Positions 29,385 to 39,351 of a stretch of DNA of 64,000 nucleotides are shown one piece after another. Numbering within the stretch: position 1 is the first letter of the stretch; the number at the start of each line of letters is the position of its first letter. Below the pieces are notes generated by a model, which was not told the DNA's origin, made no database searches, and saw nothing but the letters and a program-made list of their open reading frames with translations. The position numbers and the translations under genes were made by a program. Source of the stretch: Pycnococcus provasolii (taxonomy: Eukaryota > Chlorophyta > Pseudoscourfieldiophyceae > Pseudoscourfieldiales); the NCBI GenBank assembly GCA_049487715.1, contig CP150574.1:62001-126000 (forward strand), read 5' to 3'.

Positions 29385-32300
29385 TCATCGTGTTGCGTCC
29401 GTTGCGGGCGCCGGCAGTGCTGGCACCGCCGCCGCAGTAGACGAAGGACCGCCGCCACCGCCGCCGCCCACCGTAGGTCGACGCCATGTCTCAAGCGCGT
29501 CGCCTCCGGCAAAGGTCACAGACCTGCGTGCACGCTCCGCGAAGGCGCGAATCTCCTTATCCAGCTCTGCGACGCGCTGCTGACCTACTGTAATCCAGCT
29601 TTCCGCGGCATTCTGGACCGCACTTGCCGCAGCCGCCGCAGTCACACCATCACCACCGAGCGGTGACGACAGTCCCATGGGCGACGCCTGCAGAGCCACC
29701 AACTGCTGCAAAGCGCCAATCATGCCATTCATCACGTTCCTGTCGCGCTTCGCCACCTTCTCCGCAAAAGCGCGACGATCCTCCTCCTCCCGAGCAAATG
29801 CGCGACGAACAGGAACCACGCTCTCCACCGGTGTCGGAGGATCCGGCAGCCGAGATAGCAGGGCGCCAAAAGGCATATTGCGAGAACGCAAGATGCTGGA
29901 CTGTCGTGCATAGCTCGACGGCTTTCGCGTTCGCCGGAATTCTGACGCGTGCAAGAGCGACGATCCACCACGCGGGCTGCCGAGAGCAACAACGGCGCTG
30001 ACGCCAGCGCCGGCAGCGGCGTCGCCATCCTCGACACCAGCTTTGTTTTCCTCAGTAGGCGTCACGGTCATCTGCTGCTGGTCTACGATAACGCCGTCCG
30101 CCGCCGCCGCCGCGGCGGCGGCGTTCGGTGCGCAATTGGTTGTGTCCTTCGCCGATTCCAGATTCATCTCGTGGTCTCCCGCCGTGTTGTTCGTAGGGCT
30201 GCTCCCCTCTGCACCAAAGAAGTACCCATCGCCTGTAGGTGCCTCGGCACCAGTAGCGACCAGAAGGCGATTCGCGCGTCGCGATCCTCGGAACACCGCC
30301 GACATGGCAGGAGCACGGGACGAAGCGAAGCGATCTGATGGAAGGACGGGTGCGGTGGCGATGATCTTTGTTGGTGAGGCGAGCTTTGGCGGTGGAGGAG
30401 ACATGTCCTCGCGACCACCCGAAGTTTCCGCCGGCATCACGGGTACAACTGGCACCGTCGGCGGGCAGTCCACCGTCGGACTGAGCTGACCGCCGAATGC
30501 AGGCGGCGGCTCGTACGTAGGTTCCGGAGTGGAGGCTTGCGGCGAACACGGCGACGGGGATGGAGGTTGCTGCGTCTGCTGCTCGCTCTCCTCGGTTGCG
30601 GCCGTAGCGGTAGTAACAGTATCGGTGGCTATGGCCGCAATTTCCAGTGCAGGTGATGGTGGTGACGGTGACGGTGCGGGCATAGCGTCGTCGTCGTCGA
30701 CGACGTTGTCGGTGTTGGTGTTGTCCACAAGCATGGGTGCTTCAGACGGTCCGTCGTCGTGCGCTGGAGCTGCAGCTACCTGCAGGAAGCTCGATGCGAG
30801 CGCACGAGGCTCAATCTCCTCGCATCGTGCACGCTTCGCGGGACGATCATCGTGCCCTTGCTCCTCAGGCGCAGCGACCTCTTCTTGCGACGCAGCGGGA
30901 TCCGCAGCCGCATCTGCAGCCACAGCCACAGCCACAGCCTGCGCTGGCTCCGGCGCTACCGCAGCCACAGCCGCAGCAGTAGTAGCCTCCTCGGCGCGAC
31001 CAGGCGAACGAGCCATCGCCGGATCCTGCTGCATCGTCTCCATGGTGTCAGCTTCGGGGGCTGCATGAAATTCATCTGGCGGTGCCTGCTTCGGCTTGCC
31101 ATCGATTGTACGAGCTGCGCGTTCGTCCCTGCGGACGTTCACGAAATTGAGGACACGAGGGTTGACCTTGTCAAGCAAGCTGTTTACCCAGTTGGTGTGC
31201 GGTGAATCGGGATTCTCGGATCCCTCGCCGGGAACACTCGTGAGGGGCGCCGAAGGCGAGGCTCCTTCAGAAGCCACCTTCTCTGTGCCAGCTGTTTGTT
31301 TCTCGGACTCTGCCAGCATCGCTGATGGCAAGTCTTGCACCATCGGTTCAGCTTGTGCCGCCTCCACCGGCTTGTCAGACGCAGGGACGATTGGTTCAGC
31401 TTGTGCCACCTCCGTTGGCTTGTCCGCAGCAGGCACGACGGCAGAATCCACTTTCGAAAGGTGCGAGCGCTTCTTTCCGCGATCAGACTGCTGCTCCTGA
31501 CTTCGCCTGCCTTTCTCTGTGATTTCGCGCTGCTCTTCGCCACGCGACGACTGTGCCGCAGAGCCTGTTCTCGCGGCTGGGAATTTCACCTGCTCGGATG
31601 CCTGAGCGGCAGCGGCAGAGGCTGTGCGGGAGCTCACGCCACTTACAAAGTCGCCCTGCAGCTTGTCAACACACGGATCGAATGACTTTGGTGGACCGCG
31701 CTTCCTGGGAGCCAAGGCTGTTGTCGCCGCCGCCGCCGCGGCGCCACTCTTCCCCCGAGGTGCGTGAGTTCGTTCTCTCGCCGATTTCGTCGACGTCGCC
31801 TTGCTCTCCTCCTGCTGCGCAGTGGAATCCTTGGCCGGTGCGTTGGCAGCGTCGGCAAGCTTCTTCGCAGCCTGTGTCACCGCTTGCTCTATCTTTTTCG
31901 ACGCCGGCGGCGCTTTGGTCTCGTCTTCTGCCGGTGCGCCGGCGGAGATGGCATGCTTGCTCGCCGGTGCAGGCTCTGGCGCAGGCATTTTTCCTGACAC
32001 GCCACTCACGTAGTCACCCTGCAGCTTGTCAACGCATGGGTCGAATCGCTTTGGTGGACCTGAGCGTTTCCTTTGGAGTCTATGCACGTCAGCTGTCGGC
32101 GCAGGTTCGTCAGCCTTTTTCGTCGCCTTTGGTGGTGGCGTCAGCACCTCGGAGGTTGCCAACGGCAGCGGCTGCCAGCTCGGCGTCGGTTTCACGCGTC
32201 GAGGTCCCTGCCCGCCGTCCTTTGTCATCGCGTATGGGCTTGGCAGCGGCTTGTGCTGCAGGTGCTGGTGCTGCTGCAGCTGCTGCGTTTCGTTCACTTT

Positions 32301-32517
32301 CGTTTTCAACGAGAGGTTTTCCTTGTTCGTGAGGTACCTCCAGCGCACTTCGTCCATTTGGTGTGGGACGTAGTCAACTCCCTGCCTTCCCATTGCGGCG
32401 TACTTGACAATCATCGCGCCCCTGTCTAGTCTCGATCCGGCGGAGACTTCTCCCATCCTCCAGAACCCCGGAGCCTCTGCTTGAGTTTGCGTCTGACTTT
32501 GCATCTGCTGCTGCTGC

Positions 32518-32556
<39 letters not shown>

Positions 32557-32909
32557 GGCGCGGTGAACGGCGACTCTGGCGTTTCTCCCGCAGCTAGCGA
32601 CCGACCCCTGTTGGGCGCCACGTGAAGCGCAATCGCGGCGTGAGGTTGCATTGGCGACTTGACGTGCCAGACCATGATCTGCGCACCCGGCGACGGTATG
32701 ACCATGGGACCTGCTGCTGCTGCTGCTGCTGCTGCTGTTGAAGTCATCAAAGTCGTCGAAGCCATGGGACCTCCCACTAAACTCGCCACTCCCACACCCA
32801 CAGGTGTACCCTGTGATGGTGATGGTGATGGTGATGACGATCCCCCTCCTCCTAACATGGAGGAATTCAGGAACGATGACGGCGAGAAACCTGGGGAACC
32901 CGCCGGCAT
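29385..32909 (-). CDS. Large low-complexity protein with duplicated FDPCVDKLQGD motif
   Basis: 1174 residues, largely disordered: Ser/Pro/Gly-rich N-terminus, poly-Ala, poly-Gln (about 119-136), then alternating Ala/Glu/Pro-rich stretches. I do not recognise a family. Two copies of a motif of about 25 residues stand out, GPPKRFDPCVDKLQGDYVSG (about 290-315) and GPPKSFDPCVDKLQGDFVSG (about 408-433). A further ordered-looking patch is VDYVPHQMDEVRWRYLTNKENLSLKTK (about 180-206). Near the C-terminus a helical stretch (FAREEEDRRAFAEKVAKRDRNVMNG and VAELDKEIRAFAERARRS) could be coiled coil. The length and unbroken frame argue for a real gene; part of the N-terminus is repeat-encoded. Confidence 0.65.
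32507..32556. repeat. CTG/TTG trinucleotide run encoding poly-Gln
   Basis: Mixed TGC/TGT repeat (CTG then TTG units) of about 17 triplets, read on the minus strand as Gln. Confidence 0.85.
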
Positions 32910-33479
32910 GGCCTGTAAACACTCGCGTATGTGTTTGATTTGATTTGGGCAGAAATGAGAAAAGGGGGAAGGGGCGGAAAGGGGAAGGCCTTGGAAAGCA
33001 GGCCGGCGGGAACAAACAGAACAGGTGGGAAAAAAGCACAGGGGAAAGGGAAATCACGCGGGAGGGAGGGAAAGGGAGGGCCAGGGCGCGAAAATTGCCT
33101 CCCGTTTCCCCGGTTCAAAGAGGGGATACACTCCTTGAGGGAATCCTTTTATTGAATTTCCCCTTTTGCCTTTTGCTGGAATTCAGGAAACACACCACTC
33201 TCCCCAGCCTCCTGTGCAGTACATTTTAATTCCCATTTTTGGGAGAGGGAGGGGTATCACTCTTGAACCAACATCACTGTCCACATCGTTGCATTGTCTT
33301 GCACGTTCGCGGCCGGTGTTGCATCACGCCGATTAAGGTGGTCAAGAATACGACCCGAACGCGAAACCTGAAAGCCTCTTGCAAGCTCTCGCAAGCTCAC
33401 GGGGGGTCGTTGCACCCCTCGGGACCCTCACTTATTGCCGGTCATTCTCGCCATCACATCATCGCAAATTCATATTGTG
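32910..33479. promoter_or_regulatory. Divergent gap, purine-rich then mixed
   Basis: Between the low-complexity gene (-) and the HAW-domain membrane protein (+). 32940-33100 is G/A-rich on the plus strand (GGAAAGGG-type words). No telomere-like array and no gene are seen. Confidence 0.4.
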
Positions 33480-36254
33480 ATGGCGCATAAACCTGCGGTT
33501 GCGGTGGGGACCCCTGACGCCTCTTTTGGCGCGATGGCACCGCAATCGACGGAGGTGCCGGTCAACCCAACCAGCAACGCAGCAAACGACAACGCGCCCG
33601 CGCTCGCCGTGCCCGTTAATGGTGGAAGCAAACCCGCGTACCACGAGAAGCGAAGCATGTCGTCGCTCAAACGCATGGTGCGTGGCGTCGGGCACGCAGT
33701 CGCTTTCGTGAAGAGAGCCAGCCGGAAAGTTGCGCCGGAAGGCAACGAGCAGCAGAAGGCGAACGCGCTCGCAGGCGTATCCCAAGCGTTTCTCGAGGAC
33801 TTTATGCTGCGCGTGCTGCCTCAGTTCGGAATCGACAGAAACGCACTCGCGACGCCAAAGACGCGAAAGGAGTGGCTCGTGCGCTTGCAGCCGCAGGAGG
33901 GTGCGCACGTCGTCAATATCGCGAAGCAGGACGTGACGATCGGCGAAGATGAGGACGGTCAGAAGGTGGAGCTAGTTAATCTCGGACACGGCTTGCAGGC
34001 GCGAAAGAGTGACGTCGAACACGTGCGCAGCCTCTTGCGCCTACCTCGGTGCCGCAACAAAAAGTGGGAACTCGTCGAGGCGGAGGTGGACCTGAAAGAG
34101 CTTCCTGCAAATATTGATGCAGATACGCCTCTGCTCGTGCGCATAAAGGGCGACCCGAACGCCAAGTGGATGAACTTCCTGAAGGCTCGCGACGTGGCGC
34201 TTATACAGACGTCGGATATCGTGGACTTTATCGTCAAATCCATCACGCAGTGGAAGAATGGCAAGCAGCTTAAGAGGAAGCTTGAGGCGAAAGTCATCGA
34301 CGGCGAGGAGAAAGTCACCAAGAGCGAGCGCAAGACTTACGCCGAGCACATGATGGAAGTTCACCCCAAAGGTCCTGAATGGGTGGAGCGCAACTACTTC
34401 GGCGATGCTCCTGAAGATGGTGGCAATATCTTTGTCTCACACGCCTGGATGGACTCATACCTGGACTTCAGCGACGCGTTGACGGAAGGTGTGTCGAAGG
34501 GAGATGCACGCTACCGCGTGAAGGTCAGACGAGAGTTTGAGCTGGGTTTGTATGGCTACCTTATGCAGTACACGCGGTTTCGATTCTTTGCGCAACCTGA
34601 ACATTTCTTTGAATATATCACTCCTCCTGAAGATCCCGAAAGGTTAGTTCCATATTCCTTTGCTTACAGATGGACGCGTCTGTTCGGTTCCTGGCGGCTG
34701 ATAAGTGATGAAGATAAGCAACGAATGCCAGCATACAAACGGGAATATCTAGTTCCGATATCGGGAGATGGTGGTGATGGATTTGCGCTTTTTGAATTCT
34801 ATAATATTTGTGGGGGTGCGTCAAGACGTGAAGATAACGAAGAAACGGCGCTTGAATTCGAATCGAGACAGGATGGCGTGAAAGACGAAGAGCGGATGCA
34901 GCAGGAACTTAAGATCCTTAAGGAGCAACTGAGGCTGCTCTATTTCATGTTGTTCGTCCAGTTGCCTGCTATCATTCTATTTAATGTCGACTTGGTATGG
35001 TTCATTGTTGGCATATTCGCGGGGTTAGGTTTGATGTTGGGTCTATACTTTGGTGTTTTTCTTCCTTACTCAATTTGCTTTAGTACAATCTACAGCATTA
35101 TCTCTGCACTGTACATACGATTCTCTACCACAGAACATCTTGACAATCGTGTTTCTGAATTCAGACAGCTAGGGCTTTGCGACAAGAATCGGCATTGGAT
35201 TGACATCTTCTGCAAAAATCAGTGGGTGGTCAACAGTGGTGACACACAAAAGGAGCTTGAGGATCGCGTGGCTAATGTCGACTGTCTTTACTTGATTTGC
35301 CATTGTTGGAACGCGCCACAGACCTTGAAGCGAGTGTGGTGTCAATTCGAACTCAGAGCTGCTCGTGTGTATAATATTACCATAGTTGGCATGATATGCG
35401 ATCGGGAGATTGAGAAATTCAGGACACATCTTGCTCGTATATACATGAAAGCATGGCCGTACATATTGTTTCCGTTTCTTCTCATGACAAACCAATTGTC
35501 GAAGACGGAGGAAGTTACTGCCCTGGAAACATCTATTCGCAACATTGATGCTCGCACGGCAGAGGCGCAATATCCTAAAGACAAGGAAACCATTCTCGCG
35601 CTCATTCGCAAGGGAGAGAACACCACGGCAGCGGTGGCGAGTGATGGGGAAACTGAGGAGGATCGGAAGGATAGAGCGATTGATGCACACAACCAATCTC
35701 TCAAGGAATGCTATATGTTATTACTTGAAACGCTTCTAGGTATAGAGGGAGCCCTTCAGAAAGGTATCGGATATCATAAAACAAGAAGACGTCTTCTTGA
35801 TCTGGTAAGTAGAATTAATGCCCGTGTCGGCGATCTTGGATCCAAATTTCAGACATTCATTCTTACGAGCATGGGTCTGAGCTTAGTTTTGATTTGTGTT
35901 TTTGGAATTATCGTATACTGTTTCGACTCGAGGCGAGAATTTCATCTTGCATTCTTTGTCGGGATTGTTGGAATCGTGCTTGGATTCACCCTCTTAGTTC
36001 TAGATAAGATGAAAAGGGAATTCATTTCAGCATACTTCATTGATCCTCACTATTCAAGGGAAGCGAGACGCAGACATCTTGAAGCCACTGGAACACTTGC
36101 TCTGAATGTTAGTGACCGAAGAAATGGCAGAGAGGATGAGGATGACAGGAATATACCACGGACCCATAACCTGGACCCATACTTATTCTTTTACGGAGGC
36201 ATTGCCGCGACGTTTTGTTTGATTTATCATTATGTTACGCATGGGAATATCTAA
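33480..36254 (+). CDS. Membrane protein with split HAW / WIDIFC / WCQFEL domain
   Basis: 924 residues from MAHKPAVAVG. N-terminal soluble part (about 1-310) is followed by NIFVSHAW (316-323). Around 490-560 several hydrophobic segments occur (LLYFMLFVQLPAIILFNVDLVWFIVGIFAGLGLMLG and following). Then HWIDIFCKNQW (572-582) and RVWCQFEL (618-625). HAW, W(I/L)DIFC-NQ and WC-x-(F/W)E normally belong to one TIR-like domain seen in many algal and oomycete predicted proteins; here they are separated by about 250 residues including membrane spans. The C-terminus has three more hydrophobic segments (about 805-910). Codon use is GC-rich up to about 34590 and clearly AT-richer from there to the end. Role unknown; a membrane-bound signalling or defence-type protein is inferred only. 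Confidence 0.75.
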   Translation: MAHKPAVAVGTPDASFGAMAPQSTEVPVNPTSNAANDNAPALAVPVNGGSKPAYHEKRSMSSLKRMVRGVGHAVAFVKRASRKVAPEGNEQQKANALAGVSQAFLEDFMLRVLPQFGIDRNALATPKTRKEWLVRLQPQEGAHVVNIAKQDVTIGEDEDGQKVELVNLGHGLQARKSDVEHVRSLLRLPRCRNKKWELVEAEVDLKELPANIDADTPLLVRIKGDPNAKWMNFLKARDVALIQTSDIVDFIVKSITQWKNGKQLKRKLEAKVIDGEEKVTKSERKTYAEHMMEVHPKGPEWVERNYFGDAPEDGGNIFVSHAWMDSYLDFSDALTEGVSKGDARYRVKVRREFELGLYGYLMQYTRFRFFAQPEHFFEYITPPEDPERLVPYSFAYRWTRLFGSWRLISDEDKQRMPAYKREYLVPISGDGGDGFALFEFYNICGGASRREDNEETALEFESRQDGVKDEERMQQELKILKEQLRLLYFMLFVQLPAIILFNVDLVWFIVGIFAGLGLMLGLYFGVFLPYSICFSTIYSIISALYIRFSTTEHLDNRVSEFRQLGLCDKNRHWIDIFCKNQWVVNSGDTQKELEDRVANVDCLYLICHCWNAPQTLKRVWCQFELRAARVYNITIVGMICDREIEKFRTHLARIYMKAWPYILFPFLLMTNQLSKTEEVTALETSIRNIDARTAEAQYPKDKETILALIRKGENTTAAVASDGETEEDRKDRAIDAHNQSLKECYMLLLETLLGIEGALQKGIGYHKTRRRLLDLVSRINARVGDLGSKFQTFILTSMGLSLVLICVFGIIVYCFDSRREFHLAFFVGIVGIVLGFTLLVLDKMKREFISAYFIDPHYSREARRRHLEATGTLALNVSDRRNGREDEDDRNIPRTHNLDPYLFFYGGIAATFCLIYHYVTHGNI

Positions 36255-36530
36255 CTTTTGCGTGTGTGTGTGTGTAAACGTGTCAATTGTTTTTTTATAA
36301 CATTCATCATGTTTCAAACAACCAAACAAAAGTTCGTGGATTCCTTACACAGCAAAAAGAACACCTCCTTGGAGTAGTAAGTCTTAACAGTAGTTCCGTT
36401 CCTTTCATCATCTTTCTTCTTCTCAACAAGCCGTTTTCTTCTTTATTCTCCTCCTCGTCTCGACAGCTAGCGCATCGGCCGACGACAACCACGGGGCACC
36501 ACCACCTCACTCGCTGCTAAGCTTGCCGCT
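36255..36530. other. Convergent 3' gap
   Basis: AT-rich; holds a GTGTGTGTGTGTG run just after the stop. Probably the two 3' UTRs; nothing else. Confidence 0.4.
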
Positions 36531-37912
36531 TTAATTGGAGGAGGTGCCAACCCACGGTGTCGCCTTGCGGCTGGCGCCTGAGCGCGAGCTTGAGCGCGAG
36601 CACGTGCGAGAAAATTCCGTCTTGCAGCTTTCCGAAACTGGCGGCGTCACCCACGGTGTCGCCTTGCGGCTTGCGCCCGAGCGCGAGCTTGAGCGCGAGC
36701 ACGACGTGCGAGCATCACACTCCATATCTGGCGTGTGACCAACGGGAATGAGGGAATCGGCGGGCGTCTTTGTGCGTCGCACTGAGGAGCTTGGCTTGGC
36801 ATTGCTGCCGTCGGGCGAACGAGGCGTGAAACCCAGAGCGATGCGAACTCGCCCCCATCGACTTGGCGAAATGTCGCCGGTGGAAACACGATCTTTGCGA
36901 GGCGTCTTGCGTAGATGCGCGAGAGACGGCTTGATGATGCGGTTGCTCGCCACAACCGCGGTTGTCGCAGCACGCCACTGCACGGCACGCCTCTTGCGAG
37001 CCTCGTCGACGACGACAGCCGGGACGTCCTCAAGCGTAATCTCACTGCCATCGTCGTCGTCGTCCTCTTCCTTCTCGTCACAGTCACCACCACCACCCGC
37101 GTCTTTGTTATTGCTGTTGTTGTTGTCGTCGCTGATCTTGTTCTCGGCGTCTTCTTTGGCAACAACAACGTCATGATAATGATCACTGCCCGCGATCTCG
37201 TCAGGAGTCGTCACCTTACCGCTGCTGGTACTCGCCGCATTGAGAGCTGCTGCCGCCGCCGCTGCTGCTGAGGATGTGAGAGATGTCGCGCTCGGCGTCT
37301 CTGACTCAGGCAATGGAGCAAGATGTGTGTATTTGTTGATTGCGTAGCCGCCGCTGCCGCCGCGAGAGCGACGTATGCCTTTTCAGGCTCCTCAACGAGT
37401 AGATACTTTGCCAACGAGCGCACGCGCTTTGCCTCGCTCGAAACGCGATCGCTGTCGGGAGGAGTCGACAGCACATGACGCCTCGTTTCAATTTCGCTCG
37501 AAGCAGCAACACGTGAGAGCCACGTCTCCACCGCCTGACGAAGGCTGTCCTGCCGATCTGGCGACGCCTTCCTCTTGAGTTTCGGATCTGACAGTTTGCG
37601 AACCACCTCGGTGATGACAGCATTCGCGTCGTATGAAGGGTTGTGTTGAGCCTGTATCGTGTCATTTGCAGCGCACGCGTTCTGCGCGATGCGCTTTGCT
37701 TGTTTGTTTTTCTGCTGCTGCCTTTCGCTCTGTTCTTCCAACCATTGCATTGCCTTTGCAGATCGGTCACTCTTCATCGAGAAGTCTGGCAGCTCGTGTG
37801 GCGGGCACCACGTCGCAGCATCAGCACCTTGATCTTCGACGTTGTCGTCGTCGCGGTACATCTTCGGTGTCGCGACGGCGTTCGGGCGCACGCAGCTTTG
37901 CGCTTGTCCCAT
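36531..37912 (-). CDS. Predicted N-myristoylated orphan with C-terminal 33-residue repeats (one apparent frameshift)
   Basis: Starts MGQAQSCVRP: Gly2 and Ser6 fit N-myristoylation, Cys7 fits S-acylation, so plasma-membrane or vesicle anchoring is inferred. The first frame is convincing to about residue 190 (EEPEKAYVALAAAAA), the second from GYAINKYTHLAPLPESETPS to the TAA at 36531; they join if one base is missing in the GCG/GCC-rich stretch at about 37348-37365. The second half is disordered, with acidic (EEDDDDDGSE) and basic stretches and two copies of a repeat (CSRSSSRSGASRKATPWV) with a 99-base DNA period, ending GTSSN. No family recognised. Total about 460 residues if joined. Confidence 0.6.
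36550..36710. repeat. 99-base in-frame tandem duplication
   Basis: CCCACGGTGTCGCCTTGCGG starts at 36551 and again at 36650; the copies encode SRSSSRSGASRKATPWV twice on the minus strand, preserving frame (33 residues). Confidence 0.85.
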
Positions 37913-38704
37913 GATGATTCAGTTGATGACGATCAGACAAACCAAATCAAGTAGTAGTAGTATCAACGAACGAACACACACTAGTAGCAGTAATTACTCC
38001 TCAACCAACGCGTCAACGCGTAGCAGTGTCAACCAACGCGTCAACGCGTAGCAGTGATGTCGCGACGACCACCAGCTGAAGAGTGAACACCGGCAGAGCT
38101 ACAAAGGGTGAGGTAGGCTGAAGAGTGAAAGCAGGCAAAAAGAAGCGCGTAACACACACGCGCACAGAGCCACGCGCTCAGAGCACGGTTCAGAAAAGAG
38201 GGGAAAGCAGGCAAATCACGTACAGGATTTCTTGGATCGACCCGCCCGATGACAGAAGAATGGCGTCAAGTGAAAGCAACCGACAGTCGCGAATTTTAGG
38301 TCCGCGGCGTCGAGGTCCTATGTTATATTTCCGAAAAACAGTTACTGGCCGGTCCGAGAACCGATTTTTCCTCGGAACCCCTTCCAAGTTCCAACCCGAA
38401 TTCGATTCGATTCGAAAGTTGAACTTTTCCCGGGCTGGTGTGCGGCTCACGTTACCCGGAACCTTGGTCGGAGGAATCTTCCGGGCCGGGTTTGTCTGGG
38501 GATCCGTCGTGGAATGTAAAAATGCTCGTCAACTGTTTTGGTCGGAGGAAAAATTCAGATTTTCCCTTTGTTGGGGATCCCGGTCGCGCCACTACCTTTA
38601 TAGTACTAGGCATCAATACATTTGCTAGCCTCTCCTCACCACATTCATTGCTAAGATGCTCGTCGCGGAGAAGGGGGAGGAGCTTCTGAAAACTAAATGG
38701 CGTC
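37913..38704. promoter_or_regulatory. Divergent gap with 28-base duplication and AT-mixed unexplained block
   Basis: Between the myristoylated protein gene (-) and the small orphan (+). Contains a 28-base tandem duplication at 38001-38056. The block 38270-38600 has a different texture from neighbours (GAATTCGATTCGATTCG, two copies of TTGGTCGGAGGAA at about 38465 and 38539) and could be a decayed mobile element, but no coding remnant is identifiable. Confidence 0.4.
38001..38056. repeat. 28-base tandem duplication
   Basis: TCAACCAACGCGTCAACGCG followed by TAGCAGTG occurs twice back to back (38001-38028 and 38029-38056), without mismatch. Confidence 0.95.
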
Positions 38705-39223
38705 ATGGCGAGCGCGTTGCCGGCTTTTGCCGCTTTCGCCGCGTGCCTCCTCCCTTCGAAAGCCCGACCAACCGTATGGCCAATTGCTTCTGCTGTTGTT
38801 GATGATCCGCCTCCTCTTTTTCCAAAACCGTGGTTTTTTGGTCTTTGGTGTGCAGATGGGTGGTTCAATAAGTGCGTAATTTCTGTGGGAAACGCGGAGA
38901 AGGGCACCGTCGGAGAAAAATTGAAGCTATACGCCGCCTCAATCTATATGGACGTGCACGTCCAGCAGCAGAAAACCTGCAACTGCGCGAGGTACACCAT
39001 CAAGTACCGTGGAACGAAGCACCCGGGTTGCAACGATTTGCATAACGCGCTGGTCAGCTTGAAGGTGGCGCACAGTGGTAGCACGAGCAATGGGTACGTG
39101 TCTGTGAGCGGAGCGAAAGCGCTTGGCTTCTACAAGCACATTCCGGACAAGTACTTCGCAGTCAGCGAGGAGAACATGCTCAAACTCCTCGTTGGTTTCA
39201 TGGACGGTGATGGAACCTTGTAA
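38705..39223 (+). CDS. Small orphan protein, possibly secreted
   Basis: 172 residues. N-terminus MASALPAFAAFAACLLPSKA is hydrophobic with small residues, compatible with a signal or organelle-targeting peptide. The remainder looks globular (VGEKLKLYAASIYMDVHVQQ, CARYTIKYRGTKHPGCNDL, YVSVSGAKALGFYKHIPDKYF) with four Cys between about 50 and 110. No family recognised. An overlapping frame from an ATG at 38697 gives an unlikely 60-residue product. Intron content unknown. Confidence 0.5.
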   Translation: MASALPAFAAFAACLLPSKARPTVWPIASAVVDDPPPLFPKPWFFGLWCADGWFNKCVISVGNAEKGTVGEKLKLYAASIYMDVHVQQQKTCNCARYTIKYRGTKHPGCNDLHNALVSLKVAHSGSTSNGYVSVSGAKALGFYKHIPDKYFAVSEENMLKLLVGFMDGDGTL

Positions 39224-39351
39224 ACAAAAAAAAGACAAGAATTTAAAATGGAAAGAAGAAATAGTCAAAACAACAACAACAACAACAACAATGTGTTGCT
39301 TGTTGTGTTTTTCATCATCTCTCGCCTCATCTACTACATAGATAGATTTTA

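Noticed and set aside
38125-38628. Plus-strand frame of 167 codons
   Set aside because: No family, composition like the non-coding block, and its end lacks coding texture.
39180-39223. LAGLIDADG-like end (LVGFMDGDGTL) of the small orphan
   Set aside because: The motif is at the extreme C-terminus, single, and lacks the endonuclease fold around it; most likely chance.
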